64,000 nt of DNA from Ctena decussata (lineage: Eukaryota > Mollusca > Bivalvia > Lucinida > Lucinidae). Shown piece by piece: positions 46,441 to 58,600 of the stretch. The notes under the pieces were generated by a model, which worked only from the letters and a program-made list of their open reading frames with translations, made no database searches and had not been told where the DNA came from. The stretch spans positions 46,183,454 through 46,247,453 of the forward strand of contig OZ022502.1 in the NCBI GenBank assembly GCA_963989385.1, written 5' to 3'. Position numbers and translations under genes: made by a program. Position 1 is the stretch's first letter. Each line of letters starts with the position of its first letter.

Positions 46441-47240
46441 AAACACCTGTTCCGAGTTCTGTCTCTTGCCTAGGCCTACCTTTTTATTCTCATTTCATTA
46501 TCATTTATTTAATATCTCGTGATACGGATGATACGAATGTGTTGCACAGATGTCGACCGAAAATGGTAAAATCAATCAATCAGTCAATCAATTAATTAAT
46601 CAATCTCATAACACATAAATGATACCGATGTCAAAATTGCTTTTTGTTTTCTTTTTTCCACATTTCGTCATCTTCTCTGTCAGGCTGGTAATCCCATCAA
46701 CCGACAAGAGGCACACAACCTCGAAACGACGCAGTATGTGTATCTCTGAGACATCATGACGGCGAACTGATATCGAAACGAAATCATTTCGACCTCGTGT
46801 GTCCACTTGGTAGTAATTGGCGTCGCCTAAAATGGTGCCCTAAACCATGTGAATACAGCGAATACTCGAATCAGCCTGCGCATTTCAGCAAGTTAGTCAA
46901 GAATCTTAACTTTTAGTTTTTAGATTCTCCAGATTTAATCGATCATATACGAATGCGAATAAGGAATACTCATATCAGACGACGCAAGCTATATACATGT
47001 ACTCTGAGTTTAGGTAGGGACGACAGAGACACTGTTGCAATGAAAGGGAGAATATTTAATCCAACCTGCATCCTTTGGATGTCGTAATATTATTTTGAGC
47101 TGTCCTATGTTTTACATTTTTTTGTTTTACTACCTATAAAAAGTTTTCCAGGATTTCTGTGCTGGAGGACGGAGTAGCATAAAACTACCAAAAAAGGAGC
47201 TATCCATGCAGCTGAGCTACACTTTTCTTGTTTTAGTTTT
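46437..47240. other. No gene seen
   Basis: Intronic AT-rich sequence. ACTCGAATCAGCCTGCGCAT near 46863 is a trace of the ~230-bp palindromic family. Confidence 0.4.
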
Positions 47241-47241
47241 T

Positions 47242-48374
47242 TTAGCTCACCTGAGCCAGCGGCTCCGGGGGAGCTTATAGGATGGTAATGCTCCGTCGTC
47301 CGTCAACATTTTCAAACAACTTCCCGTCTGAATCCGCTGGGCCGACAGTAACCAAATTGTATGTAGAGCCTCTACGGGGCGGGGAACGACACAGTTGTTC
47401 AAACGGTCCTATTTACAATACCAACATGGTCGCCACGTCAATATATGGTAAAAACATTTAAAAACGTTCTTCTCCAGAACAAGTAAGCCGATGGCCTCGA
47501 AACTTGGTATGTAGCATCGGGTACGCAACTACTACCAAGATTGTTCAAATTATGACATTGGGTTGACCTTGACCTTTTTCAGTAAGGTCAAATTTGCTTT
47601 CTGTAGCTTTTATGGAAAAAATCTAGAACATAAGATTTCTTGGAAACTGTTGAAGATTTTGACCTGGAAATCGGTATAAACAGTCATCTTAATGAGTACA
47701 TGCAAATTAATATGTACAAGAGGTCATGGTCATTCTCTGACCTTTGATTCTGGTCGTTCATATATTGACAATTTTACATATCTTCTCAAAAGCCACTGGG
47801 CCAATTGTTACCAGATTTCATATAGAGCCTCTAGGAGCTGAGAGAAGGAAAATTTGTTCAAAAGGTCTGGGCCACATGACCATCATGGCCGCCATACCGT
47901 TATATGGCAAAAACCTTTACAAATCTTCTACTCAAGAACCAAATGACCGATGGCCTTTAAACTTGGTATATAGCATTAGGTACTTGAGTACAATCAGGAT
48001 TGTTCACCTGATGACCTTGGGTGACCTTGACCTTTTTAAGGCAAGGTCAAGTATGGGAAAATGCTAGAACATAAGATTTCATGGCAAGTTTAGAAGATTT
48101 TGCCTGAAAATTGGTATATATACATTCGTTTTAGTTAGTATATGGAAGATTTGCGGGTACAAGAGGTCATGGTCATTCTCTGACCTCTTACCCATGTCTT
48201 TCATATTTTGACAATTTCAGACATCTCCTGAAAAGCCACTAGGCTAATTGTAACCAAATTTCATACACAGCTGCCAGGGGTTGAGGAAACGAAAATTTAT
48301 TCAAGCGGTCTAGGTTACATGACCTACATTGCCACCATACTCAGGTGAGCGGTTCAGGGCCTCATGGCCCTCTT
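47242..48374 (+). mobile_element. Helentron/HINE-like element, 1.13 kb
   Basis: The 5' end is TTAGCTCACCTGAGCC with a GAGCC-AGC-GGCTC hairpin; the 3' end is CAGGTGAGCGGTTCAGGGCC with hairpin AGGGCC-TCAT-GGCCCT and a final CTCTT. GCTCACCTG occurs inverted at both ends but at different distances from the terminus. The interior holds about two units of ~450 bp with CATGACC..CATGGCCGCC, ACCTTGACCTTTTT and CATGGTCATTCTCTGACC. It sits in a T-rich site without visible target duplication. No protein encoded. Confidence 0.8.
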
Positions 48375-48898
48375 GCTTTTCATTGGAGTCATAATGTAGG
48401 CTGGTTGCAATACAGGTGGCGCCTATTTCATATCACGAAATTACGAAAACCTCTTACATAGATAGGGTTTCGGTGTTATGAAATGCTGCTTTCACTTACA
48501 AAGAAATCTCGTTTCACTGGCATAGTTCAAATTGTTATTTTCAAGAAAGATCTCAAGAAAGATCAGTGTCCGTGGGCTTCTTCTCCAACCGTGAATTGTA
48601 TGACAACTTGAGATATTTAAGAAAATTGTTAGTCTAAAATGATGTTTCTGTCCGGTTTAGGAAAATAACTATTCGTTACCAAAGAATCTGATTCATCATG
48701 AATTATTTGCAAGAGGCTACATGCTCAGTTGGTCACTATTTCACGGTTAACGGCTTTGCAAACTTCATTGATTACTCGACGGTTTTTCAGGCTCTAGACT
48801 GAATGATGGCTCTGGTGTAAAGCTTTTTGCCGAGATGGTAGGGGCCTGATTATCTGTCTTTCGTTGGGCGCGCCGGGGTGTACATGGAAGACATCTGT

Positions 48899-49124
48899 GC
48901 CGCGACACGAAAAACCAACAATGTGGTCGAGCGTCCAGCACAGACTCAGATCAGCCTGAGCATCCGCCCAGTCTGATCAGAGTCTTCGCTGTCCGCATGA
49001 AGGTAGCCTAGTCCCTTGGCTACCCTTTAAGCGCTTAGCAAAGCGTCTGATCAGACTGGGCAAATCCCCAGGCTGATCTGAGTCTGTGCTGGACGCATTG
49101 TTGGTTTTCTCGTGTCGCGGCTCA
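48899..49124 (+). mobile_element. Palindromic ~230-bp element, copy 4
   Basis: From GCCGCGACACGAAAAACCAA to TTTTCTCGTGTCGCGGCTCA, with both inner arms and the GGTAGCCTAGTCCCTTGGCT centre. Intron of the mosaic gene. Confidence 0.93.
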
Positions 49125-49129
49125 TATGT

Positions 49130-50280
49130 TGTTTCAGCGTTTTATATGGGTTGCTCTTGAGTACTCGTCTTGTTTCTTCTCAGAGATGAATTTGGTATAC
49201 ACGTTTGCTGTCTTGAATTGTTTTGGTGATTAGAGGCCACTCGCGCGGACCGAACAATTTCTATGGGAATATGAACCATGGCAGAAGCTAGGATAAGGCT
49301 GTACGAGTGCAAAACCGGCTGAACTTACATGTACATCCCCTCCTCACGACCCCTTTCCCCCGTCCTCATCTCACACACTCATTTATGTCTGAACGTTGCA
49401 AGACGTGCCTTCTGTTGTGATTCACTCTAATTGTACTAGTACGTCCGCTTTCTGTCACAGGTTTATTTGACTTAATTGTTAATTTATTAAGGATAGTCTG
49501 GTCGGCATCTATTTGGAAACAGCTGTCCCATTGGATTTTCGCGTCCCTTGTACAAAATTTATGTGACAGCAAGATTAGTAACAAAACGATCATGACGTTT
49601 TAGTTATTTGTTATTGCTTTATGTTTTTTAAACCAAGGCTTACGTTCTTTTGCCTGGCAAAACTTGATATCCTGAAGAAAGCAGCAAATTGATATATTCA
49701 AGATGGCTAATGTACGTTATAATTACGTGATTATAACGATACGTCTTCGTTATTTGTAACAAAACGATCTGGAACCCGGTCAGGAAATTACTAATATACA
49801 TATTACAGGACTTACAAGGCAAAGTACAGTAAAGTACAGTTATCCCTACCTCATTGGAAATAGTTTTAAACGAAATAAAGCCCACAGCAGGCGCATTACG
49901 TCGCAATAACATCGTATTGACGTCGATGCTAGGACGGCGTCATTTTGACATAATGTGCTTGCTCGGCAAATTACCAACACACATCTGAAATGTAAACTCA
50001 TGGCCAGAGAATGATCGCCTTTTTTTAGTTTTATTCATTTTTTTGAAAAACAGTGGTAAATGGATTCATTTAATAAGATGGCTGCATTTGTTATAAACGA
50101 AATACATTTTTACCGGATACATGCGCTTAAAGACATTAAAAACGTTATTATAACTGATTTGTCCTATCTCATTAAATATTATTTCCTTTCCAAAAAGAAA
50201 ATATGCAGTTAAAATTACGTTACCATGGCGCATCTTGTGTATTTATATTTCAAGTAAAATGTTTTGTAAGCTTTTGTCCC
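49130..50280. other. Probable intron, no gene seen
   Basis: AT-rich; the minus frames at 49366-49593 and 49640-49912 have no recognised domain. Confidence 0.4.
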
Positions 50281-50288
50281 TATTATAG

Positions 50289-50420
50289 TTACAGATCCAG
50301 ATTATCAATCTACGACAACAGCTACGGAAATCTTGACAACTACGACAAGAGACGAAATTGTGAATCCCGAATCCACTACTTTGTCTATGGGCACGCCAAC
50401 AGTTCAAGAGACACTAAGCG
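50289..50420 (+). CDS. Thr-rich linker exon (mosaic gene, exon f)
   Basis: A 132-nt exon between TATTATAG (ending 50288) and donor GTAAAC (from 50421), class 1-1 like the module exons. In that phase it reads TDPDYQSTTTATEILTTTTR and then a Pro/Ser/Thr-containing stretch ending TVQETLS. About a third of residues are Thr or Ser, so it resembles an O-glycosylated, mucin-like spacer, which in mosaic proteins often sits between binding modules or just before a membrane anchor. No domain. A 162-codon open frame on the other strand (50385-50873) touches its end, has no domain and is probably chance. Confidence 0.65.
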
Positions 50421-51009
50421 GTAAACTGAACTCGTACTGCAGACTCCTAATTGCCTCTGCGCTAGCATGTTTACAGTTTCCATGACATCTAGCGCATGGA
50501 CTTTTCTACTGTGTATCGATGAATCTACTAATGGTGACAGTCTGTATGACAAGGGAGACAACTTGATTTTAATGGTCGTTGAGTCCTTTTCAAAGAGCTC
50601 TAATTGTAAGATGTATTTGTACAAATTCACGGTTGGTAGCCATATTTTACGAAGAGGGGCAATTTTGTGATTACCTTCCTGCCTCACTATGATACGAAGA
50701 CGTTCCAAAATGATTTTACTATTAAACAAACGAATGTTCTGCAAGGAAGCACATTCTTTACTTAAAAATGACCTCTTTTTTAAACATAAGATAGAGACAG
50801 AGGTGAAGATGGCAAAATTGAATATCTTTAGAGTTTCCCCATTTAAATCCAGGGAAAAAGTTGTTCTCTGCAATTTCGCTTCCTGAAAGCATTTATTTCT
50901 TTAGCAGTCACTCTGATTAAGCAGAGTGTTTTTTCTTGAAAGTACGAGGTAGTTCAAAATGTTCTGTCACTTGCCTCATATCTCGGAAACCAGCACTTGA
51001 CAACTAATC

Positions 51010-51236
51010 AGCCGCGACGCGACAAAACTAACAATGTGACATGTGCGTCAAGCGAAGACTGAGACCAGCGTGAGCATCCACCCAGTCTGATCAGAGTATT
51101 TTCTGTGCACTGTAAGGGCATATTAGGGTCTAAGCTACCTCCATGCTGTCAGCAAAGACTCTGATTAGACTGGGCGGGAGATCTGACTTTACTGGGCGCA
51201 AATGCCACTTTGTTGGTATAGTCGTGTTCCAGCTTA
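51010..51236 (+). mobile_element. Palindromic ~230-bp element, copy 5
   Basis: GCCGCGACGCGACAAAACTA to TTGGTATAGTCGTGTTCCAGC; inner arms diverged, with a GGGTCTAAGCTACCTCCATG centre. Confidence 0.85.
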
Positions 51237-51799
51237 TTTCTGAAAATCTTAACATTCACGTAGATTTCTACTTGCCAACAAATCGTCATATAGATACATG
51301 TTATGTATTTTTATACTGGGCATTTCCAATTCAGTCCGAATACAAATACATTGTACGATACTAATTAATATAAATTTGACTATAAATCTGGAAGCTTTCT
51401 CAGTTTGATAAATGGTGTTAATTTTAAAGCCAACTTACAGTAGAACTTCGTGTAATGTTCAAATCTGACACATTGAAATACAATGTAATACGATTATTTT
51501 CAAAGAATCTTTTACATAAGTTTTGATAAAATATTATGTTAAATGTCTTTGGACAGTCTTCATTCGCCATTCTCCAAGAATTCGCGGCAATATTCGCGTG
51601 ACATGAAAATCAGAGTAATGAAATTGCATTGATTTCGCACTCGTAGTCATACGTATTTTTTAAAACTTACATTTAAGCGTGTTAGAACTAAATTGTATTA
51701 TTTGGGTGACTGATAAACATTTTACTAGGGCTGTATCTTGACATATCAGTGGCAACTATTTCTCCCACGGGCCCTTTTCTATTTGAAAAAAAGGCAAAA

Positions 51800-52145
51800 A
51801 ATCTGCCGATGCCTGGCTTTTGCTCAATGGATCAAAATTTGACTGTCTCGACAAAACCTGCCCAAAGCCTGAAAGGAGAGAAGGGCTGCGAAGACAAACA
51901 GATGACAAACAGCCTCTATTGCAGCCAAAGAGAGTTCAAGGTAAAATTTACAGAAACATCCAATCAGCCATTGGATTACATGAGGGACTCTTAACTATAA
52001 TCAAGGAGCGGACATTAAGTTTGTTTTGGCCAATTTCAATGTCTTCGACGATCCTACAAGGCTCTAAGAAAGAAGAAAGAAGAAGAGGCAAACAACAGAA
52101 GAGGTAGAAAGACACTATTAAAGAACAGGCGTGAGTTGACAGGAC
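51800..52145 (+). pseudogene. LINE (endonuclease/RT type) C-terminal remnant
   Basis: The frame 51820-52107 reads YRNIQSAIGLHEGLLTIIKE, then STILQGSKKEERRRGKQQKR, a stop, and KDTIKE. This order (short helix, GLHE.LLT, T.LQG, then a basic GR.GRQ.KRW.D.IKEW-like tail) matches the C-terminus of a common invertebrate LINE polyprotein, probably RTE-like. A stop, shifts and missing residues show decay. The basic 90-codon frame at about 52015-52301 is a shifted reading of the same tail. Splice-like borders at 51728 and 51941 are therefore not taken as an exon. Confidence 0.7.
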
Positions 52146-52347
52146 AAATAAGGAAAACTGGATTCAGGATCAGACGGAAAGAAGTTGTTCAAAGAACTTG
52201 GAAGCTTACGGGATGGAAACTAACAGAACAGAGTCGGTATGTGGCTGCAAAAGAAAACATTCTTATAACGTATGCTAGAGTTTTATTTGTGAATTGGTAG
52301 GAAAATGGGGTCCATGATTGGGTGCCGCAAATTTCGAACGAGCCTAG

Positions 52348-52738
52348 TTTGAATACGTATACGCGGTAATTTTCGCGGGTTCAAATTTTCGCGGTTAAGG
52401 GTCAAAAACATCAATATTAATTTTCGCGATTTTTAATTTTCGCGGTTACAACATGCTCGAAAAGCAAAACTATTTCTTTTTCACTTGAGTCAGTTCTTTC
52501 ATTAACCTGCGGCAGAGCCGCCGCAGGTTAATGAAAGAACTGGCTCAAGTGAAAAGTACCAGCAATTACCGAAGCAAACAAACAAAATATATGAACACTG
52601 TGTCTACAGAGGACACTTTGTAAGAAAAGGGAATTTTAATATTCGCGGATTTTAATATTCGCGGTTTCTAAGTGACCGTGAAATACCGCAGGAAATAAAA
52701 CACCGCGAAAGTTACCATATATACGGTATCATCTCAGC
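52348..52738. mobile_element. CGCGGTAATTTTCGCGG element with embedded 37-bp hairpin
   Basis: Ends ATACGTATACGCGGTAATTT and GTTACCATATATACGGTAT are inverted with mismatches, followed by repeated TTTCGCGG / TTCGCGGTT words on both sides. Inside, arms 52477-52513 and 52520-52556 pair over 37 bp with one mismatch and a 6-nt loop (TTTTCACTTGAG ... CTCAAGTGAAAA). Confidence 0.8.
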
Positions 52739-52739
52739 C

Positions 52740-54270
52740 ATATTGTCTGCTTAAAATACTCGTACATTTCTCTTCCGCTTATATCAAAGTATAAGTATGC
52801 CCGTTATGATATGCACTTTATGACAGTTCCTATGTGGTCCAAACCACACACGAAAGATCTCTCTGACTAAAAAATGTAAGTATTGTGGGACCGCCATCGG
52901 GTTAAATATATCAGATCAGGCATGTATCTGTAATCCTTATATTTTTTACTCGATTTTAACTTTTTGAACGACGAAAGTATAGCTTTTAGCAATTAAGCAC
53001 CAGAAACAGCTCATACCATTCTCTGGGGGTGGGGATGGGCGGGGCGGAGGGGGACTTTGTTCTCTGAACTGCCTACCAGACCTCGACCCATGTACCTCTA
53101 ATGGGAACGACCCCAATCTCACAGCCGCCACCCCTTTCTCTGCGATAACCGTATATGGGTCGGGTATTCCCACCCTGTAACTGATTCTCCATTCCGGGAC
53201 CCGTTGCAGCTCAGGTCACCGCTTTAACTTGAAATTACAAAGTTACAAAATAAGTATGCCATATTTCAGATTGAATTGGAAATGTCAATTTGTTTCAACG
53301 AAAATTCGAAATTATGCTGCAAACACGGCAAACCCCAGTATATAAAAAGAGTAGCTTTGGCATAAAATGATTCATAAATGACCAATGTCATTTAGAGCGC
53401 GATTGTGTAAAGAAAATACAGCTTTTTTCCATACGCTCCGTGTGCGTCCGGGTCCGTATGCACATGCACGTGTGAGGGCGCCACATATTCACTTGCTGCG
53501 TTGAGCTCAGTTTCTAAGTAACCAGAAGGGAAAGGTTTTTAAACGTGCTCCCATCGAAACAGTGGAAAAGATCTATTTGAAGGGGGCGATGCATGTCGGG
53601 CCATAATCTATATTTCCCGGATGTTTGAACTTAAAAAATATTTAGCTGTTGCATTTAGCTCAGTTGCTAAGTACCCATAGATATATATGGGGCAGATCTA
53701 CTGACAACAGCGATCGACTGTAAGCACCAATCGACTGCAAGCAACGATTCATATTGGACATGTCCTGAAAATCATGGTTGATTGAATATTGAGAAAACAT
53801 ATTCACATGACGTGTCGCATTTAGCTCAGTCTAATTATAATCACAAGCGCTATAGTATTCAACCTTGCTCCGTAGATACGTCTGGGGAAGATAAATGTTT
53901 GGGATAATAACTTAGTATGACCGGATGCTCGACACCAAACTACCAGTAGGTCACAGTGACCTATAAATCATGGTCCAGTGATTCTCGTATTATATTTCTA
54001 ATACGTTTTTTTTCTATTAAAGTTTTGCACGATATTTGCGTTGGCGTATATATTAATTATAAACCTACCAAATAATCACCCTTCCAACTGCCTGTTTTCT
54101 GGCCATCTGATACAGAACGCCGTATTAAACTGACGTTTTCTGAATCCGCATCACTATCCCTTAACACGAGGCTGTGTCTGAGTTCCGGCTTCAGGCGCGT
54201 CATTTTTTAAAGTGCATCATAGAAACGAGAACCAGAGAAACGGGACTAGTGACGTAACGTCAAAATTGGC
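52740..54270. other. No gene seen; a repeated TTTAGCTCAGT motif
   Basis: Three similar phrases (GCGTTGAGCTCAGTTTCTAA 53499, GCATTTAGCTCAGTTGCTAA 53650, CGCATTTAGCTCAGTCTAAT 53817) suggest a decayed ~160-bp tandem repeat. No exon seen. Confidence 0.45.
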
Positions 54271-54276
54271 GCGCCT

Positions 54277-54348
54277 CGATAGCTCAGCCAGTAGCGTTCG
54301 TCTCTTGACTAGCTACATACCTCTGCCGCGCAGGCTCAAATCCATTGC
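54277..54348 (+). repeat. Decayed tRNA-like sequence
   Basis: CCTCGATAGCTCAGCCAGTAGCG is A-box-like; a weak B box (GCAGGCTCAAATCC) follows about 50 nt on. It ends at GCTG followed by GTAAGTATG, a strong splice-donor match, but no exon is otherwise supported. Confidence 0.4.
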
Positions 54349-54396
54349 TGGTAAGTATGAGATCCCTAAGGTATATAATAAACAATTTTTCATAAC

Positions 54397-54536
54397 AGTA
54401 ACTTGATCTGGCGTACTGTATCACGTCTCGTGGATGAGCCCTTACCATTGGATCACCCTCGACGCAAGCGTTTCGTGTGATCCGATTGTATGAGCTCATC
54501 CACTGGATGTGATACAGTACGCCAGATCAAGTTACT
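54397..54536. mobile_element. 140-bp hairpin MITE with perfect 28-bp ends
   Basis: AGTAACTTGATCTGGCGTAC at the left is matched exactly by GTACGCCAGATCAAGTTACT at the right; the match extends to 28 bp, then continues imperfectly (GTGGATGAGC with GCTCATCCAC; GGATCAC with GTGATCC). No clear target duplication. Confidence 0.9.
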
Positions 54537-54539
54537 ATT

Positions 54540-55500
54540 ATAATATTGTGTTTGTACCAACAGATTCAAACCAATACCTCCATTACAAACCACGTAATCT
54601 TTAACACTCGAAACCACAATTTGGCCCAAAGGCTTTAATATTGGAGAATCAGAATAAGAATTGTTATTACCGGTGATACGTCTAAGGACAATTATTCACC
54701 AAGACCTGGGATGAAGGAAGCTAGTCCCTAGCCCTTACAAGAGAATTAAAGATAGTAACTGAATCCTCTGCACACTCAGCAACGGAAATCAGGGACTCTT
54801 CCAGGGAATTCCAACCTCTAATAGTCTAGGGGAAGGAACTGGAGTTGTAAATGTCAGTCCCAGCCACTGGAGTTAGACATGTCAGGTAATGATGATTCCT
54901 GGTACGCCTACTTGGGGATAATTTCCCGTTACAAATATAATTGCCATTTTCTGTACCTTCTCAAGTTCATCTTGAAGAAGTATGCTTTGGGGTCCCAAAC
55001 TGAGCTACATACTCCAGGACTGGACGCACCGTTCCCTTGTATGCTGACATTTTAATGTTTTGTGGCCATGCTGCCAAGTTACGTCTAAGGAAGCCAAGGG
55101 TCCTATTAGCCTTTAGGGCCAGTGTTAAGTCAGTCAGAGGGACAAATGTTGATTGATGTCATAAATGACCATGATTTTGAACAACTGGTTCACGGTGCCC
55201 TGGGGAACACCTGACAACGCTGGGGCCCATTCTGAAGGATATAATATTTAATAAAACGAAGAGACCCTGCTATTATGTAAAAAATGTTAAACGTCTATTA
55301 CATTTACTAAACAGATAAGAAAAGTCGGATAAAAACAGTCATCAAATGTCATTTCATATCTTTCCACGAATAGCCCGCATAAGTTGGAAGTATTTTGCAG
55401 TGCTAGTTTCGCTGTTAGATTTTTCGAAATTCAAAGATTCTGCTGTAATGTTTAAATTCTAATGTCAGAAGCGTTTTAAGTGCACATATTTTCCGTTTTT
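54540..55500. other. No gene seen
   Basis: No supported exon or RNA gene. Phrases near 54880-55130 could be decayed LINE sequence but I cannot name a domain. Confidence 0.4.
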
Positions 55501-55502
55501 AG

Positions 55503-55660
55503 CAACCCTGAGCCTATTGTGATCAGTCATTGTCCGTCATGCGTCGTCCGTCGTGGGTCGTCAACAACTTGCTTTAAACGACATCTCCTCTAGAACCGTT
55601 AGGCCTAGGGCTTTGATATTTGGTGTGAAGCATTGTCTAGTGGACCTCTACCAACTTTGT
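55503..55660 (+). mobile_element. 5' fragment of a Helentron/HINE-like element
   Basis: CCTGAGCCTATTGTGATCAG, CGTCGTCCGTCGTGGGTCG and CAACTTGCTTTAAACGACATC repeat the start of the element at 55661, which interrupts this copy at CCAACTTTGTT. Confidence 0.7.
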
Positions 55661-58600
55661 TAGTTCACCTGAGCCAAAGGCTCAGGGTGAGCTATTGTGA
55701 TCACTCAGTGTCTGTCGTCCGTCGTCCGTCGTGTGTCGTGTGTCGTCAACAATTTGCTTTAAATGACATCTTCTCTGAAACCGCTAGGCCTAGGACTTTG
55801 ATATTTGGTATGAAGCATTGACTAGTGGACCTCTACCAAGTTTGTTCAAATGGTGGCCCCAGGGTCCAAAATGGCCCTGGGGCAGGGGGTCTTGGGTTCG
55901 AAACTAAAAAATACTCAAAAATCTTCTTCTTCAGAATTGCTTGGCTCAGATGCTTGAAATTTGGTATGTAGCCTTGCCTGGTGGTCCTTAACCAAGTTTG
56001 TTCAAATGGTGGCCCCAGGGTCCAAGATGGCCCCGGGGCAGGGAGTCCTGGGATTGAACCATAGAAATACATAGAAAATATTCAAAAATCTTCTTCTTCA
56101 GAACAGCAAGGCTCAGATGCTTGAAATTTTGTATGTAGCATTGCCTAGTGATGCTATAACAAGTTTGTTCAAATGGTGGCCCCAGGGTCCAAAATGGCCC
56201 CACAGCAGGGAGTCCCAGGTTTGAACCATAGAAATACAAAGAAAAATATTAAAGAATCTTCTTCTTCAGAACAGCAAGGCTCAGATGCTTGAAATTTGGT
56301 ATGTAGCATTGCCTAGTGATCCTTTACCAAGTTTGTTGAAATAGTAGCCCCAGGGTCCAAATTGGCCCTGCAGCAGGGAGTCCCAGGTTTGAACCATAGA
56401 AATACAGAGAAAAATATTAAAAAATCTTCTTCAGAACAACAAGGCTCAGATGCTTGAAATTTGGTATGTAGCATTGCCTAGTGATCCTTTACCAAGTTTG
56501 TTGAAATGGTGGCCCCAGGGTTCAAAATGGCCCCGCAGCAGGGAGTCCTAGGTTTGAACGATAGAAATACAGAGAAAAATATTCAAAAATCTTCTTCTTC
56601 AGAACCACATGGCACAGTTGCTTGAAATTTTGTATGTAGCATTGCCTAGTGGTCCTTTACCAAGTTTGTTCAAATGGTAGCCCAAGGGTTTGAAATGGCC
56701 CCACAACAGGGAGTCCTAGGTTTGAACCATAGAAATACAGAGAAAAATATTCAAAAATCTTCTTCTTCAGAACCACATGGCTCAGATGCTTGAAATTTGG
56801 TATGAAAAATTGCCTAGTGGTCCTTAACCAAGTTTGTTCAAATGGTGGCCCCAGGGTCCAAAATGGCAGGGAGTCCCTGGTTTGAACCATAGAAATACAT
56901 AGAAAAATATTAAAAAATCTCCTCTTCAGAACAGCTAGGCACAGATGCTTGAAATTTGGTACATAGCATTGCCTAGTGGTCCATTACCAAGTTTGTTCAA
57001 ATAGTGACTCAAGGGTCTAAATGGCCCTGCCCCAGAGAGTCCTGAGTTTGAACCATAGAAATGCATGGAAAAGTAAAAGTAAAAAAAAACTTCTTTAGAA
57101 CCACTTGGCTCAGATGCTTGAAATATTAGGTTCATAGCTTTACCTAGCAGTCATTTACCATGTTTGTTCAATTGCGGTTCCAGTGTCCATAATGGACCTA
57201 CCCTAGGGAGCTAGGGAGGTCCTGAGTCTGAACAATAGAAAAATATAGAAAAGCATTGTCTGATGGACCTCTACAAAGTTTTTAGCTCACCTGAGCCAGC
57301 GGCTCCGGGGGAGCTTATAGGATGGTAAGGCTCCGTTGTCCGTCGTCCGTCGTCCGTCGTCCGTCCGTCCGTCGTCCGTCCACACTTTCAAACAACTCCT
57401 CTGAAACCGCTGGGCCGATTGTAACCAAATTTCATATAGAGCCTCCTGGGACCTTAGGAACGAAAAGTTGTTCAAACGGTCCTGGTCACATGACCAACAT
57501 GGCCGCCATGCCCATATATGGTAAAAACCTGAAAAAATCTTCTTCTCCAGAACCAATAAGGCGATGGCCTTGAAACTTGGTATGTAGCATCGGGTACACG
57601 AGTACTACCAAGATTGTTCAAATTATGACCTTGGGTTGACCTTGACCTTTTTACGGTAAGGTCAAATTTGCTTCCTTATGCTTTTACATGGCAAAATGCT
57701 GCAACATAAGATATCTTGGAAACTGTTGAATATTTTGGCCTAAAAATTGGTACATACAGTCATCTTAATGACTACATGAAGATTTATGAGTTCAAGAGGT
57801 CAAGGTCATTCTTTGACCTTTGACCCAGAACTCTCATATTTTGACAATATCAAACAATCTCCTCAAAAACAACTAGGCCAATTGTAATTAAATTGCATAT
57901 AGATCCTCCAGGGGTTGAGGGAATGAAAATTTGTTCATACGGTCCAGGTCACGTGACCAACATGGCCACCACGCCCATATATGGTAAAAACCTTTAAAAA
58001 TCTTCTTCTCCAGAACCAGTAGACCGATGGCCTTCAAAACTCGGTATGTAGCATTGGGTACTCAAGTACTATCAAGATTGTTCAAATTATGACCCTGGGT
58101 TGACCTTGCCCTTTTTTACGTCAAGGTCAAATATCGGAAAATGCTAGTACATGAGATTTCATGGTAAGTTTTGAAGATTTTGGCCTAAAATTGGTATATA
58201 CAATCATCTTAATGAGTACATGAAGATATGTGAGTACAAGAGGTCAAGGTCATTCTTTGACCTTTGACCCAGAAATCTCAAATTTTGACAATTTCAAAGA
58301 ATCTGCTCTAAAACCACTGGGCCAATTGAAACCAAATATCATATAGAGCCTCGAGGGGTTGAGGGAATGAAAAAAATTTCTAACGCTCCTGGACACATGA
58401 CCAACATGGCCGCCATGCCCATATATGGTAAATACCTTTATAAATCTTCTTCTCCAGAACCAATTGACCGTTGGCCTTGAGACTTTGTATGTAGCAATGG
58501 GTACTTGAGTACTATCAAGATTGTTCAAATTATGACCTTGTGTTGACCTTGACCTTTTACAGCAATGTCAAATATGGGAAAATGGTAGAACATAAGATTT

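Noticed and set aside
46298..46595. Ser/Leu-rich small proteins
   Set aside because: They are translations of the CT microsatellite.
50385..50873. 162-codon minus-strand open frame as a gene
   Set aside because: No recognisable domain, no splice signals checked in its favour, and it overlaps the Thr-rich exon of the other strand.
51729..51940. Further phase-1 exon of the mosaic gene
   Set aside because: An acceptor-like TTTACTAG and donor-like GTAAAA exist, but the sequence overlaps a LINE C-terminal remnant in another frame.
55833..57135. Family of minus-strand small proteins with a WTLGPPFEQTW motif
   Set aside because: They are reverse readings of the ~165-bp tandem units and share no start context or splice signals.
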